The notes: a model not told the origin generated them from the letters alone. Positions 1 to 9,921 are shown, numbered from the stretch's first letter. The stretch: DNA of 39,609 nucleotides from Cryomorphaceae bacterium (GCA_003565555.1 PXBH01000128.1:1-39609), one strand, 5' to 3'. A program made the numbers and translations.

Positions 1-2
1 GA

Positions 3-188
3 TCGCTTACCGACAGCTTTCGCAAAAGCGGATTCGGCATCGGCAATACTTACATAGGAAAGTTTCCTTCCTTCCGAATCGATTACATTTTCCACGACAA
101 TGACCTCGACTCGGCGGAGTACACCACCCATCCCGAAGAAACGAGCGACCACCACGCCGTGAGTGCGCGCATCTTTATCGGTACTTGA
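3..188 (+). CDS. Endonuclease/exonuclease/phosphatase family protein, C-terminal fragment
   Basis: The window opens inside a gene, and about 61 residues of its C-terminus are visible before the TGA at 186-188. The readable part contains FRIDYIF followed later by SDHHAVSARIF. These match the last two conserved blocks of the EEP (exonuclease III / DNase I-like) fold: the RIDYIF strand, and the Ser-Asp-His motif whose His is catalytic. Proteins of this fold hydrolyse phosphodiester or phosphomonoester bonds in nucleic acids, lipids or phosphoinositides, and the substrate cannot be told from the tail. The gene is convergent with hemF, with only six bases between the two stop codons. Family assignment is fairly secure; specificity is unknown. 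Confidence 0.72.
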   Translation, partial: SLTDSFRKSGFGIGNTYIGKFPSFRIDYIFHDNDLDSAEYTTHPEETSDHHAVSARIFIGT

Positions 189-194
189 GCGCCC

Positions 195-1133
195 TCACTT
201 CTGTCCTGCGGTCCAATCCCTGCCCTTCCTGAGCATGGCGAGTGTATCGGCTTCGGGGCTTCCCGGGGCGGGAGTATGGTCGTACTCCCAGGAAGCGAGT
301 GCGGGCAGGCTCATAAGGATGCTCTCCGTACGCCCGTTTCCGAACAGGCCGAAACGCGTGCCGCGGTCATACACCAGGTTAAACTCCACGTAGCGTCCGC
401 GGCGAATGAGCTGCCATTTTTTCTCATTTTCCGTAAAGGGCAGGTGCCTGTTCTCACGGATAAGCTCCGTGTACACGTCGTGAAAAAGCCGGCCGACAGC
501 GAGACAAAAAGCCAAAAGATCAGGCTTGGTATGGGTCTCATCCGCCACCAGTCGGTCGTAAAATATGCCTCCGACGCCGCGTGTTTCTCCTCGGTGAGGA
601 ATGAAGAAGTAATCATCTGCCCACTGCTTGAATCGCGGGTAGTACGCAGGGTCAAAACGGTCACAGACCGCCTTTACCTTTTCGTGAAAAAATCTTGCCT
701 GCGCGGGATTCACGTAATGCGGAGTGAGGTCAATACCGCCGCCGAACCAATAGGTACCTCCCGTGGTCTCGAAATAGCGGATGTTCATGTGGATGATGGG
801 CACATGCGGACTGTGCGGGTGCATAACGATGCTCACACCGGTGGCAAAAAACGGAGAGACTTCGGCACCTATGCCCGCGGCCATTTCCTCGGTGAGTGTA
901 CCCTCTACCCCGGAGAAATTGACGCCTGCTTTCTCGAGGACGTCCCCGTTTCGCATAATGCGGGTCAGACCTCCGCCCCCGCCCTTGTGCTCCCAGGCCT
1001 CGCGGGTGAATTTCCCCGCGCCGTCAGCGGTTTCAATCCTTGTACAAATTTCTTCCTGAATGCCGCGGAAAGCCGCGGCGATCTCGTCCCTGCCGGGAAC
1101 CTCAGTTGATGCGTTTGATTTTATAGTCGTCAT
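195..1133 (-). CDS. hemF: Oxygen-dependent coproporphyrinogen III oxidase HemF
   Basis: HemF oxidatively decarboxylates coproporphyrinogen III to protoporphyrinogen IX in the cytoplasm, using O2, in haem biosynthesis. The 312-residue product has the usual family length. It carries the recognisable blocks: the glycine-rich KGGGGGLTRIMRNG near residue 50, YWFGGGIDLTPHYV mid-protein, FFIPHRGETRGVGGIFYD, and the C-terminal GRYVEFNLVYDRGTRFGL and SILMSLPALASWEY. The start codon lies 32 bases inside the upstream LysM-domain gene, which argues for co-transcription and translational coupling in a guaA-LysM-hemF unit. The use of HemF rather than only HemN implies an aerobic or facultative organism. 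Identity is very secure. Confidence 0.97.
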   Translation of the reverse strand: MTTIKSNASTEVPGRDEIAAAFRGIQEEICTRIETADGAGKFTREAWEHKGGGGGLTRIMRNGDVLEKAGVNFSGVEGTLTEEMAAGIGAEVSPFFATGVSIVMHPHSPHVPIIHMNIRYFETTGGTYWFGGGIDLTPHYVNPAQARFFHEKVKAVCDRFDPAYYPRFKQWADDYFFIPHRGETRGVGGIFYDRLVADETHTKPDLLAFCLAVGRLFHDVYTELIRENRHLPFTENEKKWQLIRRGRYVEFNLVYDRGTRFGLFGNGRTESILMSLPALASWEYDHTPAPGSPEADTLAMLRKGRDWTAGQK

Positions 1134-2919
1134 ACCCGATTATCAGCACACTTTTGTTTTCATGGTCACGGCCGTCAGGGGTGTGTCCGAAGCGGTATGC
1201 GCCCATCACGCCTTCGGTATCACGTGCACCTGCCGGCTCGGTGAAGTTAAGGCCGTATTGCATGAGGTATTGTCCGAAAACCATGGCGAGGTCATAGCCT
1301 TGAAACCCGTATGCATGCTTCGACGGTTCGCTGTTGTAGCGATCCCTGAATTCCTCCAGAAAGGCAATGACGGGCTCCGCACTGTAATCCACATAATTGG
1401 GCACAACGAGGCGCAAGTTAAGGCGGTTTTTGTAATCCGTGTCGATATTGTCGTAATTAATCCAGCGGTCCAGGCCGTAGACTTGCAGCGGATAGCCCTC
1501 GCGCTCCAGTGCGGTGAATACGGTGAACATATCGCTCACAAAAGCCAATTCGTTTGAGGGTACCACCAAGACATTCAGGGTATCTTTTTTCAGCAGCCGA
1601 CTTGCACCGTTTCCGTTCAGGAGTGCTTTGGTCACCGAAGCCAGCGAATCGCGCAAAGCATTGGGAAATGACGCCGTCGCTTCATTATAGGTCTTTTTGA
1701 GCATTTTGCGGGCAGGCCAATCTCGGGGGCTTTCGCTGTTGACCATAAGCACGTTGTCCTTCGCATGGTTCAGGGCCAGATAATGGGCCAAGTAGCGCAG
1801 CATGGTCTCCCTTGTGGCTGTGGCACGGAAGAGGAAGGGATTGTCACTAAATATTTCTTTTGAAAAAGCATTGGGCGAAACCAAGCGAAAACCGTGCTGC
1901 TGCGAGGCTTCGCTGACCAGCGCCAAACTGTTTTTGTGCATGGGTCCGATGACCAAATCAAGTTCCGAGAAGTCAATGGCTTTCAGAAGTTCTTTCACTG
2001 CCACTACATCTTCACCCACATCGTAAACCGTGATTTCAGCTTGGAGCCCGAGCCGCTCCAGTGAATCAGCCGCCACCCTCACCCCGCGGTAGAATTCTAA
2101 TGCAATCTCCGTGAGAATGTAGAGATCCTCTCCCGCTTCGATCGATTCGGCAATACTGTCATTGTGGTGCAGCTCGAAGGGCAGCATAAGGGCAATCCGG
2201 TACTTTTGTTTTCGGGCCTCCGTTTCCGTGACAGCCCGGCCAACTTCGGCTCCCGCCCGTTCGGCAAGGAAGGACTCGTTGTACACGGGAACCGTAATCC
2301 AAGCGCCTTCTGCCATATTTTCGAGTATGCCGGGGTTGGCTTCGGCCAAAGAATCTGTAGATATTCCGTACTGTTTGGCAATGCTGTAGGGCGTCTCCCC
2401 TTTGGCTGCCCGATGCACCGTAAATGTGTCGTTACGCGCGGGCTCCAGATAGGCTTGCGCCACGGAGAGGCTCCGCTGCACCGGCACACGCAATACCGAG
2501 CCTGTGCTCAGCACAAGGACTTCCTCCGGGTTGAGTTCCGCAAGATCATTGACGGTGACACCGTATGACTTGGCAATGCCGAAGAGTGTTTCCTTGCGCT
2601 GCACCGTATGAAGGAGGTACTTGCCATCGGTCTTCACATCGCTTTTTCTGGCGGCGCGTCGATTTACGGCCGCTTTCGGGATCAAGATCTCCCGGCCTAT
2701 TTCGAGGCCTTCACCGAGATTTTCATTGGCTTCTTTCAGCGATTCGATACTGACGGAGTAGGCGCGGCTTATGCCGAAGAGCGTATTGCCGGGCTCCACG
2801 GTGTACACCATGTATTCCTTGCCGTCCTCGACGCGGACGGGCAGCTCTTGTGCGCAGAGCCCTTTCGGCAAAACAGCCGCCAGAAGCAGGAGGGGCAATA
2901 TGCAGCGCAGTTTTTTCAT
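1102..2919 (-). CDS. LysM-domain protein fused to a type 1 periplasmic-binding-like domain
   Basis: This is an exported protein of about 605 residues. A signal peptide ([18 protein letters not shown]) is followed by three LysM peptidoglycan-binding repeats at roughly residues 35-80, 100-145 and 165-215, each with the TLFGIA/TPYSIAK core. Residues about 240-600 resemble the type 1 periplasmic-binding fold ([11 protein letters not shown] at its start, then [26 protein letters not shown] and [15 protein letters not shown]). I placed the start at 2919 because that ATG overlaps the guaA stop as ATGA; an ATG six bases upstream (2925) is possible. The gene overlaps hemF by 32 bases. By analogy with E. 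coli LpoA, whose C-terminal half has the same fold and activates a peptidoglycan synthase, a cell-wall regulatory role is plausible; that is inference. No transport partners are adjacent. Confidence 0.82.
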   Translation of the reverse strand: MKKLRCILPLLLLAAVLPKGLCAQELPVRVEDGKEYMVYTVEPGNTLFGISRAYSVSIESLKEANENLGEGLEIGREILIPKAAVNRRAARKSDVKTDGKYLLHTVQRKETLFGIAKSYGVTVNDLAELNPEEVLVLSTGSVLRVPVQRSLSVAQAYLEPARNDTFTVHRAAKGETPYSIAKQYGISTDSLAEANPGILENMAEGAWITVPVYNESFLAERAGAEVGRAVTETEARKQKYRIALMLPFELHHNDSIAESIEAGEDLYILTEIALEFYRGVRVAADSLERLGLQAEITVYDVGEDVVAVKELLKAIDFSELDLVIGPMHKNSLALVSEASQQHGFRLVSPNAFSKEIFSDNPFLFRATATRETMLRYLAHYLALNHAKDNVLMVNSESPRDWPARKMLKKTYNEATASFPNALRDSLASVTKALLNGNGASRLLKKDTLNVLVVPSNELAFVSDMFTVFTALEREGYPLQVYGLDRWINYDNIDTDYKNRLNLRLVVPNYVDYSAEPVIAFLEEFRDRYNSEPSKHAYGFQGYDLAMVFGQYLMQYGLNFTEPAGARDTEGVMGAYRFGHTPDGRDHENKSVLIIGYDDYKIKRIN

Positions 2920-4448
2920 TCCCATTCGATGGTTGCCGGCGGTTTGGAGCTGATGTCATAGACCACGCGGTTCACTCCTTTCACCCGATTGATAATGGTA
3001 TTGGATATTTTGGCAAGCAGCGCGTAAGGCAGGTGGCACCAGTCAGCGGTCATACCGTCGGTGCTGGTCACGGCGCGCAGGGCCACTGCTTTTTCATAGG
3101 TACGTTCGTCACCCATCACTCCCACGCTCTGCACGGGCAGCAGGATGGCTCCCGCCTGCCATACATTTTCATATTCGCCGGATTCCCTCAAATGGTCTAT
3201 AAATATGCGGTCCACTTCTTGCAACAACCGTACCTTTTCCTCCGTCACATCGCCCAGGATCCTGATGGCGAGCCCCGGCCCGGGAAAGGGGTGACGCCCC
3301 AGAATGGTCGGGTCGATTTCCAGTTCGGCGCCCACCCTGCGCACCTCATCTTTGAAGAGGGCGCGAAGAGGTTCGACCACCTTGAGTTTCATAAAATCGG
3401 GCAACCCGCCCACATTGTGGTGGCTCTTGATGGTGGCTGAAGGTCCCTTAACGGAAACCGATTCGATCACATCGGGGTAGATGGTGCCCTGCGCCAGCCA
3501 CTTCACATCGCTCACCTCATGGGCGGCATCATCGAAGACCTCGATAAATACGCGGCCTATGGCTTTTCGCTTGGCCTCGGGATCGGTGATCCCTGTCAGG
3601 GCGTCGTAAAACCGTTGCTTCGCGTCAACACCGCGAACATTGAGCCCCATATCCTTGTAGCTGTGGAGCACCTCATCATATTCGTGCTTGCGCAAAAGGC
3701 CGTTGTCCACAAAAATGCAGTAAAGCTGCCTGCCGATCGCTTTGTGTAAAAGCACGGCGGCTACACTGGAATCTACGCCGCCGCTCAGTCCGAGAATCAC
3801 GCGGTCTGTGCCGATTTGCGCACGCAGTTCTTCCACGGTCATTTCCACGAAGCTCTCGGGAGTCCATGTACCCGAACATCCGCAGATATCGGTCACGAAA
3901 TTCTGCAAGAGTTGCATGCCGTCTGTACTGTGGTACACTTCCGGATGAAATTGAATGCCGTAGGTCTCCTCTCCTTCAAAGGCGTAACCCGCCACGTCCA
4001 CATCGGATGTAGAGGCGGTAATGCGGGTGCCCTCGGGAAGGCTGTAGATGGTATCGCCGTGGCTCATCCACACTTGAGAGCCCACGGGAATGTCTTTCAT
4101 CAGCCTGCAGGAAGCGTCTGCGCTCCGGAGGTTGGCGCGGCCGTATTCGCGCTTGTCACTTCTGCGCACTTCACCGCCCGTGCTAACGTGGGCCATATAC
4201 TGGGCACCGTAGCAGACACCGAGCAGCGGCATTTTTTTTCGAAAAAGTGATAAATCAGGTCGCGGCGCCTCAGGGTCATGGACAGAAAAAGGACTGCCCG
4301 AAAGAATGACGCCTTTGATTTGCGGTCCGATTTCGGGCACGGCATTGTAGGGGTGAATTTCGCAATATACGTTGAGCTCCCGCACGCGCCTCGCTATAAG
4401 CTGCGTGTATTGGGAGCCGAAGTCGAGAATCAATACGGTTTCCTGCAT
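2916..4448 (-). CDS. guaA: GMP synthase (glutamine-hydrolysing) GuaA
   Basis: GuaA converts XMP to GMP with ATP and glutamine, the last step of guanine nucleotide synthesis. The 510-residue protein begins [16 protein letters not shown]. Its class I glutamine amidotransferase domain has the nucleophile elbow [11 protein letters not shown] and the His/Glu of [10 protein letters not shown]. The ATP pyrophosphatase P-loop [12 protein letters not shown] follows. The C-terminal dimerisation domain ends [13 protein letters not shown], a signature ending for the family. Reading could extend to 4568, but those extra 40 residues are not family-like, and a TATCTTTG promoter box lies just upstream of 4448, so 4448 is chosen. 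The stop overlaps the next gene as ATGA. Confidence 0.98.
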   Translation of the reverse strand: MQETVLILDFGSQYTQLIARRVRELNVYCEIHPYNAVPEIGPQIKGVILSGSPFSVHDPEAPRPDLSLFRKKMPLLGVCYGAQYMAHVSTGGEVRRSDKREYGRANLRSADASCRLMKDIPVGSQVWMSHGDTIYSLPEGTRITASTSDVDVAGYAFEGEETYGIQFHPEVYHSTDGMQLLQNFVTDICGCSGTWTPESFVEMTVEELRAQIGTDRVILGLSGGVDSSVAAVLLHKAIGRQLYCIFVDNGLLRKHEYDEVLHSYKDMGLNVRGVDAKQRFYDALTGITDPEAKRKAIGRVFIEVFDDAAHEVSDVKWLAQGTIYPDVIESVSVKGPSATIKSHHNVGGLPDFMKLKVVEPLRALFKDEVRRVGAELEIDPTILGRHPFPGPGLAIRILGDVTEEKVRLLQEVDRIFIDHLRESGEYENVWQAGAILLPVQSVGVMGDERTYEKAVALRAVTSTDGMTADWCHLPYALLAKISNTIINRVKGVNRVVYDISSKPPATIEWE

Positions 4449-4452
4449 GGCG

Positions 4453-4460
4453 CAAAGATA
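4453..4460 (-). promoter_or_regulatory. Bacteroidota -7 promoter box for guaA, near-leaderless
   Basis: On the minus strand the sequence TATCTTTGCGCCATG places a perfect TAnnTTTG box four bases before the guaA start codon. Transcription would then begin at or within a few bases of the ATG. No clear -33 TTTG is seen at the usual spacing. The same box-to-ATG layout occurs at surE. Confidence 0.6.
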
Positions 4461-4603
4461 GCACGGCCGAGGTGAGTGGTGCACATGCGGGAAGGGAGTT
4501 TCACCCGGGTTTTTCAACAAGGAGCGTCGAAAATATTCCGTCCTGCGCGGGAGGCGGTAATGCGACATGTATTAATTTGGCTGAAAACTAAATACGGGCA
4601 AGC

Positions 4604-7546
4604 ATGAAAAAGTCTCTTGCAAACTCTGTGAAGGATGTACCGTTATTGGTACGTGAGGCGCGCGCGGGAGCGGTGGCTGAAGTCCGCGATTTGCTTAAAA
4701 AACTGGACGGCGAAGCGGCTGCGGTGATAATCGGGAGCCCCGAACATGATGAAGCAGCCGACACAGCTGATGTCGTGATCGCCGCGCACGGAGAGCTCCC
4801 CCTTCCGGGAAAAATATACACAGCACCTCAGGGCAAGCGTCTCAGTATGCGCGGCTCCTCAATTGTGCTGAGCGAAAATGCCGAAGATCACGGCGATGAC
4901 CCGTTTCCGCTGCAGGAGATCCTTGAAAAATGCGACGGGCCCGGCATAATGCTCACGGACCGGGAGTACCGTGTGGTATGGCGCAATGAGAAATTTGCGC
5001 AGCACCACCTTTCGGAAATCGGAACCGAACTGCGCAAAGGAGACAGCATTCTTCCGAATGAAGAGGGTGGGTTGCGCGAAGCGACAAAGCAGCGCTATGA
5101 CTTTGTTTTTTCCGGAAAGGAGCACACCGAGAAAATCCGTCAAGATGCAGCGCAGGGCAAGGGCCCCGCTTACACCATGCACTACAAGCCCGTGTATGAC
5201 GGGGAGGGCCGCTGCTGCGGTGCCGCGGTAACGATGACTGAGACGGCCGGCGGCAAGGGATCGGAAACTGCGCCCGGACGCGGGGAGAGACTGTACAGAA
5301 AACTTTTTGAGAACGGAGGGGAGGCTGCAGCAGTTTTGGGCCCCGACGGCAGGCCCCGATTTGTTTCAGAATCCGTGAAGCAAGTATTGGGCTACACCGT
5401 TGAGGAAGCGCTGCGATTAGAGCTCTTCGAAGCGCTGCACCCGGAAGATACCGAAAAGGCAAAGAAAGTGATTGAGGAGGCCCTTGCGAATCCGGGGGTA
5501 ACACTGAAGGGCGGCGTACTCCGAATACGTGTAAAATCAGGTAGCTACAGATATTTTGATGCCAAAATCACCAATATGCTCCACGACCCTGATGTAAGAG
5601 GGATTGTGGACAACTTCAGGGATGTAACCGAAATTGTAGAGGCTTCCGGGGAAACCGCATTTGAAAGAAGAAACCGAGAGGCCCTCATCAACAATACCGA
5701 GGATCTCATCTGGAGTATTGACAAGAATTACTGCCTGGTCGCCGCCAACGACGCCATGAAAGCAACCATGCAAGTAGTGACGGGTAAAGAATTGAGAACA
5801 GGTGATGACCTCTTAGATGAAGCAATATTTACGGAGGATCAGCGCACTTATTGGCGCGCGATCTACGACAGAAGTTTATCCGGGGAGACCGTAAAGGTAA
5901 ACACCTCCGGGATGGACGGGGATAAAGGATCTGCCGTGGTATACGACGCCGTGCTCACGCCTATCAAACACGGAGAAGCCGTGGTGGGGGTAGCGTGCTA
6001 CGCACACGATGTAAGTGAGCGCAAACGCAGAGAAAAGCTGCTGAAGGAGCGAACCGAGTTTATCGAGACTACCGTCAACAATTTGCCGATCGGTATTGCC
6101 GTAAACGAGACGGGGAGCGGGGTCACTACACTTATGAATGAGCGTTTTACCGACATATACGGATGGTCACGGGAGGCGCTGAGCGGTGTGGATCGATTTT
6201 TCAAGAACGTATATCCCGACGAAGCCCGAAGAAAAGAAATAAAAACCCGCGTACTTGCCGACATCGCCTCGGGCGACATCAAACGCATGGTGTGGCGGGG
6301 GGTGAAAATCACCACCTCCTCCGGAGAACAGCGGTACATCAATGCGCAAAACATTCCCCTGCCTGAGCAGGGATTAATGATTTCCACGGTTTTGGATGTT
6401 ACGGACGAGTACACTTCAAACCGTGTACTGAAAGAAACCAACGACCGCTATGAGCTGCTGATGAAATCAAGCTTTGAAACCACATGGGACTATGACGTAA
6501 GGACGGGATTGATTTATTGGGGGGCGGGAATGGAATCAAATTTCGGACACCGGTTTAACGATGCTGCTTCAAGTGTTGAGGATTGGGCGGACCTGGTACA
6601 TCCCGCAGACAGAGATAAAGCGGTTTCCGATTTTAAAAAAGCTGTTTCGGACGGCAAGTCACAGCGCTGGGCAGGAGATTACCGCATGGTCAAGAGTGAC
6701 GGAAGCTACGCCGAGGTGAGAGATCGGGGCTATATCCTGCGCGATCATGAGGGGCATGCCATTCGGGTGGTCGGCGCCGTTCAAGACTTCACCGCAGAAA
6801 AGGTCTACAAGCGAAACCTGCAGAGACTGAACAGCGAATTGCAGAAGCACGCCGAAGAACTCGCCGTCTCCAATGCCGACCTTGAACAATTTGCTTACGT
6901 GGCATCACATGATCTTCAGGAGCCTCTGCGCATGATCACCGGTTTTCTGACCCAAATCGAAAAGAAATACGCTCCCTTGCTGGACGACCGAGGAAGGCAG
7001 TATATCAATTTTGCGACGGACGGGGCAGCGCGGATGCGTCAAATAATTCTCGACTTGCTCGAGTATTCCCGGGTGGGCAGGACTGAAGCCGCGGCGCAAG
7101 ACACAGACATGAACGCGTGCCTCGAGGAGGCTGAAAAAATCCTCGCGGGCAGTATCCGCGAATCGGGAGCCCTGATCACATCGGCCGACTTGCCCTATAT
7201 CAAAGCCGTACCGGGAGAGATCCGGCAAATGTTTCAAAACCTGCTGGACAACGCCATCAAATACAGCAAAGAAGGTGAAGAGCCGAGGATCGAAATCGGC
7301 GCGAAAGAACTGAGTGATCATTTTGAAATTTCCGTGAAGGACAACGGAATCGGAATTGACCCGATTTATTTTGACAAGATCTTTTCAGTTTTTCAAAGGC
7401 TTCACCTTCAGTCTGAATACTCCGGAACGGGCATCGGGCTGGCCATTTGTAAAAGAATAGCGGAAAAACACGGGGGCAGGATCTACGTGCAATCCGGAGA
7501 AGGCAGCGGAAGCACATTTTGTTTTACCGTCAGCAAAAACCTTTGA
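4604..7546 (+). CDS. Multi-PAS sensor histidine kinase with CheB-like N-terminal remnant
   Basis: This is a 980-residue, apparently soluble sensor kinase with no transmembrane segment. Residues about 20-95 resemble a shortened CheB methylesterase domain (AGAVAEVRDLLKKL, then GKIYTAPQGKRLSM, compared with the family's VYxAPxGxHL strand) but lack the catalytic Ser and His context. Five PAS-like domains follow at roughly 105-220, 230-345, 350-475, 480-605 and 610-740. The HisKA domain contains ASHDLQEPLR with phospho-acceptor His769. The HATPase domain has the N box NLLDNAIKYSKEG, the G1 box DNGIGID and the G2 box GTGIGLAICKRIAEKHGG, so the kinase core looks intact. It heads a three-gene signalling cluster with the two receiver proteins downstream. 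The sensed signal is unknown. Confidence 0.9.
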   Translation: MKKSLANSVKDVPLLVREARAGAVAEVRDLLKKLDGEAAAVIIGSPEHDEAADTADVVIAAHGELPLPGKIYTAPQGKRLSMRGSSIVLSENAEDHGDDPFPLQEILEKCDGPGIMLTDREYRVVWRNEKFAQHHLSEIGTELRKGDSILPNEEGGLREATKQRYDFVFSGKEHTEKIRQDAAQGKGPAYTMHYKPVYDGEGRCCGAAVTMTETAGGKGSETAPGRGERLYRKLFENGGEAAAVLGPDGRPRFVSESVKQVLGYTVEEALRLELFEALHPEDTEKAKKVIEEALANPGVTLKGGVLRIRVKSGSYRYFDAKITNMLHDPDVRGIVDNFRDVTEIVEASGETAFERRNREALINNTEDLIWSIDKNYCLVAANDAMKATMQVVTGKELRTGDDLLDEAIFTEDQRTYWRAIYDRSLSGETVKVNTSGMDGDKGSAVVYDAVLTPIKHGEAVVGVACYAHDVSERKRREKLLKERTEFIETTVNNLPIGIAVNETGSGVTTLMNERFTDIYGWSREALSGVDRFFKNVYPDEARRKEIKTRVLADIASGDIKRMVWRGVKITTSSGEQRYINAQNIPLPEQGLMISTVLDVTDEYTSNRVLKETNDRYELLMKSSFETTWDYDVRTGLIYWGAGMESNFGHRFNDAASSVEDWADLVHPADRDKAVSDFKKAVSDGKSQRWAGDYRMVKSDGSYAEVRDRGYILRDHEGHAIRVVGAVQDFTAEKVYKRNLQRLNSELQKHAEELAVSNADLEQFAYVASHDLQEPLRMITGFLTQIEKKYAPLLDDRGRQYINFATDGAARMRQIILDLLEYSRVGRTEAAAQDTDMNACLEEAEKILAGSIRESGALITSADLPYIKAVPGEIRQMFQNLLDNAIKYSKEGEEPRIEIGAKELSDHFEISVKDNGIGIDPIYFDKIFSVFQRLHLQSEYSGTGIGLAICKRIAEKHGGRIYVQSGEGSGSTFCFTVSKNL

Positions 7547-7622
7547 GGACCTGCGGGAAAAATATTTCCGGAATACGAGGTACGCACTTAAGATTAGAAA
7601 ATTATGATTTTTTTTCGCAATC

Positions 7623-7652
7623 TTTGAACCGCAGAGGCAACCGTTAAAATTG
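7623..7652 (+). promoter_or_regulatory. Candidate Bacteroidota promoter for the response-regulator pair
   Basis: A -33-like TTTG at 7623-7626 is followed after 18 bases by TAAAATTG at 7645-7652, one mismatch from TAnnTTTG. A start about five bases downstream gives a leader of roughly 35 bases to the response-regulator ATG at 7694. This would let the two receiver genes be expressed apart from the kinase. Confidence 0.42.
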
Positions 7653-7693
7653 TTTTCACCCGGCAGCTCCCGCCTGACAATATCAATCAGATT

Positions 7694-8143
7694 ATGAATC
7701 CTATACGCATCTTACTTATCGAAGACAATGAGGGGGATATTCTTCTCACCATCGAAGCCCTGACAGAAGGAAGAATTGTAAACGAGGTGGATGTGGTGAA
7801 GGACGGAGGAGCCGCACTGGATTTTCTGAGAAAAAAGGGAGAATACGCAAGGTCGAAAACCCCGGACTTGATTTTGCTCGATGTAAACCTGCCGAAAAAA
7901 GACGGGCATGAGGTATTGCAAAGCATCAAGGACGACCCTGCGCTGAAGACGATACCCGTCATTATGCTGACCACATCATCAGCGGCTTCAGATATACTCA
8001 AGGCTTATAAGAATCACGCCAACTGCTATATTACCAAGCCTGTAGAAGTGGATGACTTTATATCGACAGTGGCAGGCATCGAGAATTTTTGGGTTTCTAT
8101 CGTGAAATTGCCGCCCCGGGGGCAAAATGAAGCCATGGAATGA
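7694..8143 (+). CDS. Single-domain response regulator (Rcp1/CheY-like)
   Basis: A 149-residue stand-alone receiver domain. The acidic pocket is visible as LLIEDNEGD (Glu10/Asp11), the phospho-acceptor Asp63 lies in LILLDVNLPKKDG, with conserved Thr93 (VIMLTT) and Lys115 (YITKPV). The NEGD start, the long alpha1-beta2 region and the KGEYARSKTPDLILLD block are typical of the Rcp1 family, which pairs with phytochrome-like and multi-PAS kinases. There is no DNA-binding output, so it acts by protein contact or as a phospho-shuttle. Its stop overlaps the start of the next gene as ATGA (8140-8143), indicating translational coupling. The kinase upstream is the likely donor; that pairing is inference from position. 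Confidence 0.92.
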   Translation: MNPIRILLIEDNEGDILLTIEALTEGRIVNEVDVVKDGGAALDFLRKKGEYARSKTPDLILLDVNLPKKDGHEVLQSIKDDPALKTIPVIMLTTSSAASDILKAYKNHANCYITKPVEVDDFISTVAGIENFWVSIVKLPPRGQNEAME

Positions 8144-9921
8144 CTCAAGCGCAAAAACTGCCCTCGGCTATACTCGTCGTTGAAGACAACGACGGAGATT
8201 TTTTCCTGATCGCCGACCATCTTTCAGAAGCAGTTCCCGGGGCGGAGCTCCGTCGCGCGTTGACTTACCGGGAAGCGGAAGAAGCAATCGCTAATCACAA
8301 ATTTGACCTCATCTTTCTGGATCTTGCACTGCCCGATCGCGAAGGGAAATCCCTGGTGCGCGATATCATCACCATGGCAGGCAAAACTCCCGTGGTGGTA
8401 CTCACCGGGCTGAGCGACAAAAATTTCGGACCGAAGGCCATAGGGCTCGGTGCAACCGATTACATCGAAAAATCTGAAATCTCTGCCCCGTTCCTGCTAA
8501 AGACCATCACCTATACCCTGGAGCGAAAAAAAATTGTATCACGGCTCGAAGAATCAGAGCGTGAATATCGGCTTCTTTTCGACCTCAGCCCTATTCCCAT
8601 GTGGGTGTATGACCTGGAGACTTTGGCTTTTCTCAGGGTGAACCGCGCGGCGGCGGACCATTACGGATTCAGCGAATCGGAATTTTTGAAAATGACCCTG
8701 CGCGACATTCGCCCCGAATCCGAAATTCCGCGGCTCGAAAAGGTGACAGAGCGTCTGAAAACAAAAGACAGTTGGCAGGGCAGATCGGAGTACCTCCACC
8801 GCAAGAAAAACGGTGAAGTCATTGAAGTCCTTGTCGAAGGTTCATCCTTTGTCTATAACGGGAAAAAGGCTGAGTTGATCCACGCCATAGACATTACGGA
8901 GAAAAAGCGAAATGAACGTGCACTGGAACGGGCCTTCAGCAGACTCAAAAAAGCCGAAAGCATCGGTATGCTGGGCTATTGGGAAAGGGATTTGGAAACA
9001 GATAAGTTGTTCTGGTCTGACGAATTTTACCAAATAACAGGCATCGAAAAGACAGCCGAACCGCCGGATTTTGAGGCCTTTCTCCGATTGATTCACAATG
9101 AGGACATGGCGACCTTCATTTCCGGGTACCGATCGCTGCGCACGGGGCTGCACACCATGGATATCGAGCACCGCATTTCTTGTCCCGACGGCAGGACCAA
9201 ATTCGTGCGACAAAAGGGAAACGCCGTAAAAACTGCCGACGGAAAAGCGGTGCGTATCGAAGGGATCATCCAAGACATCACCGACCGAAAAGCCGACGAA
9301 CTCAAACTCCTGCTGAGAGAGTCGGTGATCGCCAACATGAAGGAGGCTGTAATGATCACAGAATGCAATGCCTATGAGCCCGCACAGGACCGTGCGGTTT
9401 TCGTCAACAACGCATTCTCCGAGATTACGGGTTACATGCCGGAAGACATCTTGGGAAGGAGTTCCGAGATTCTCTTCACGGGAGATGAAGATGCGCTTGC
9501 CTTGGAAAAATACCGAAACGCCAACAAGAGCCTCAAACCGCTCGCCCTTGAGTTTTCCACTGTACGGCGTTCGGGAGAAGATTACTGGATGAGTTTTTCG
9601 ATGGTCCCGGTGCCCAACTCGGACGGGGAGTATACCCACCGGCTTATTATCATGCGGGATATCACCGAGCGAAGGGAATATTTAAACCTTCTGAAACGGC
9701 AAAACAAACGCCTCAAAGAAATCGCCTTTACCCAATCCCACATCGTACGTGCTCCCCTTTCACGGCTCATGGGATTGGTCAATGTTTTGCTGAGCACCGA
9801 TAAGGAAGATCCCGACTTAGAAATAATGCTGGGAAATGTCGGCACTTCGGCGCAAGAGCTGGATGAAGTTATCAAAAATATCGTGGACAAAGCCGTCTCT
9901 GATGAACAGAAAACAGCTTAA
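8140..9921 (+). CDS. Receiver - triple PAS - DHp protein without an ATPase domain
   Basis: A 593-residue signalling protein. Residues 8-125 form a receiver domain with Asp16, phospho-acceptor Asp61 (LIFLDLALPDREG), Thr89 and Lys111-like positions. PAS-type domains follow at about 137-255, 265-385 and 390-515, each ending in a DIT motif (IDITEKK, QDITDRK, RDITERR). The last 74 residues form a dimerisation/His-phosphotransfer helix pair with FTQSHIVRAPLSRLMG, placing a candidate phospho-acceptor His at about 534. This is the Bacteroidota HisKA variant SH(I/V)VRAP. The protein then stops, with no N, G1 or G2 ATP-binding boxes and no continuation in another frame before 10000. It may act as a phosphorelay intermediate or as a partner of the full kinase upstream. 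Domain calls are firm; the role is inferred. Confidence 0.88.
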   Translation: MTQAQKLPSAILVVEDNDGDFFLIADHLSEAVPGAELRRALTYREAEEAIANHKFDLIFLDLALPDREGKSLVRDIITMAGKTPVVVLTGLSDKNFGPKAIGLGATDYIEKSEISAPFLLKTITYTLERKKIVSRLEESEREYRLLFDLSPIPMWVYDLETLAFLRVNRAAADHYGFSESEFLKMTLRDIRPESEIPRLEKVTERLKTKDSWQGRSEYLHRKKNGEVIEVLVEGSSFVYNGKKAELIHAIDITEKKRNERALERAFSRLKKAESIGMLGYWERDLETDKLFWSDEFYQITGIEKTAEPPDFEAFLRLIHNEDMATFISGYRSLRTGLHTMDIEHRISCPDGRTKFVRQKGNAVKTADGKAVRIEGIIQDITDRKADELKLLLRESVIANMKEAVMITECNAYEPAQDRAVFVNNAFSEITGYMPEDILGRSSEILFTGDEDALALEKYRNANKSLKPLALEFSTVRRSGEDYWMSFSMVPVPNSDGEYTHRLIIMRDITERREYLNLLKRQNKRLKEIAFTQSHIVRAPLSRLMGLVNVLLSTDKEDPDLEIMLGNVGTSAQELDEVIKNIVDKAVSDEQKTA

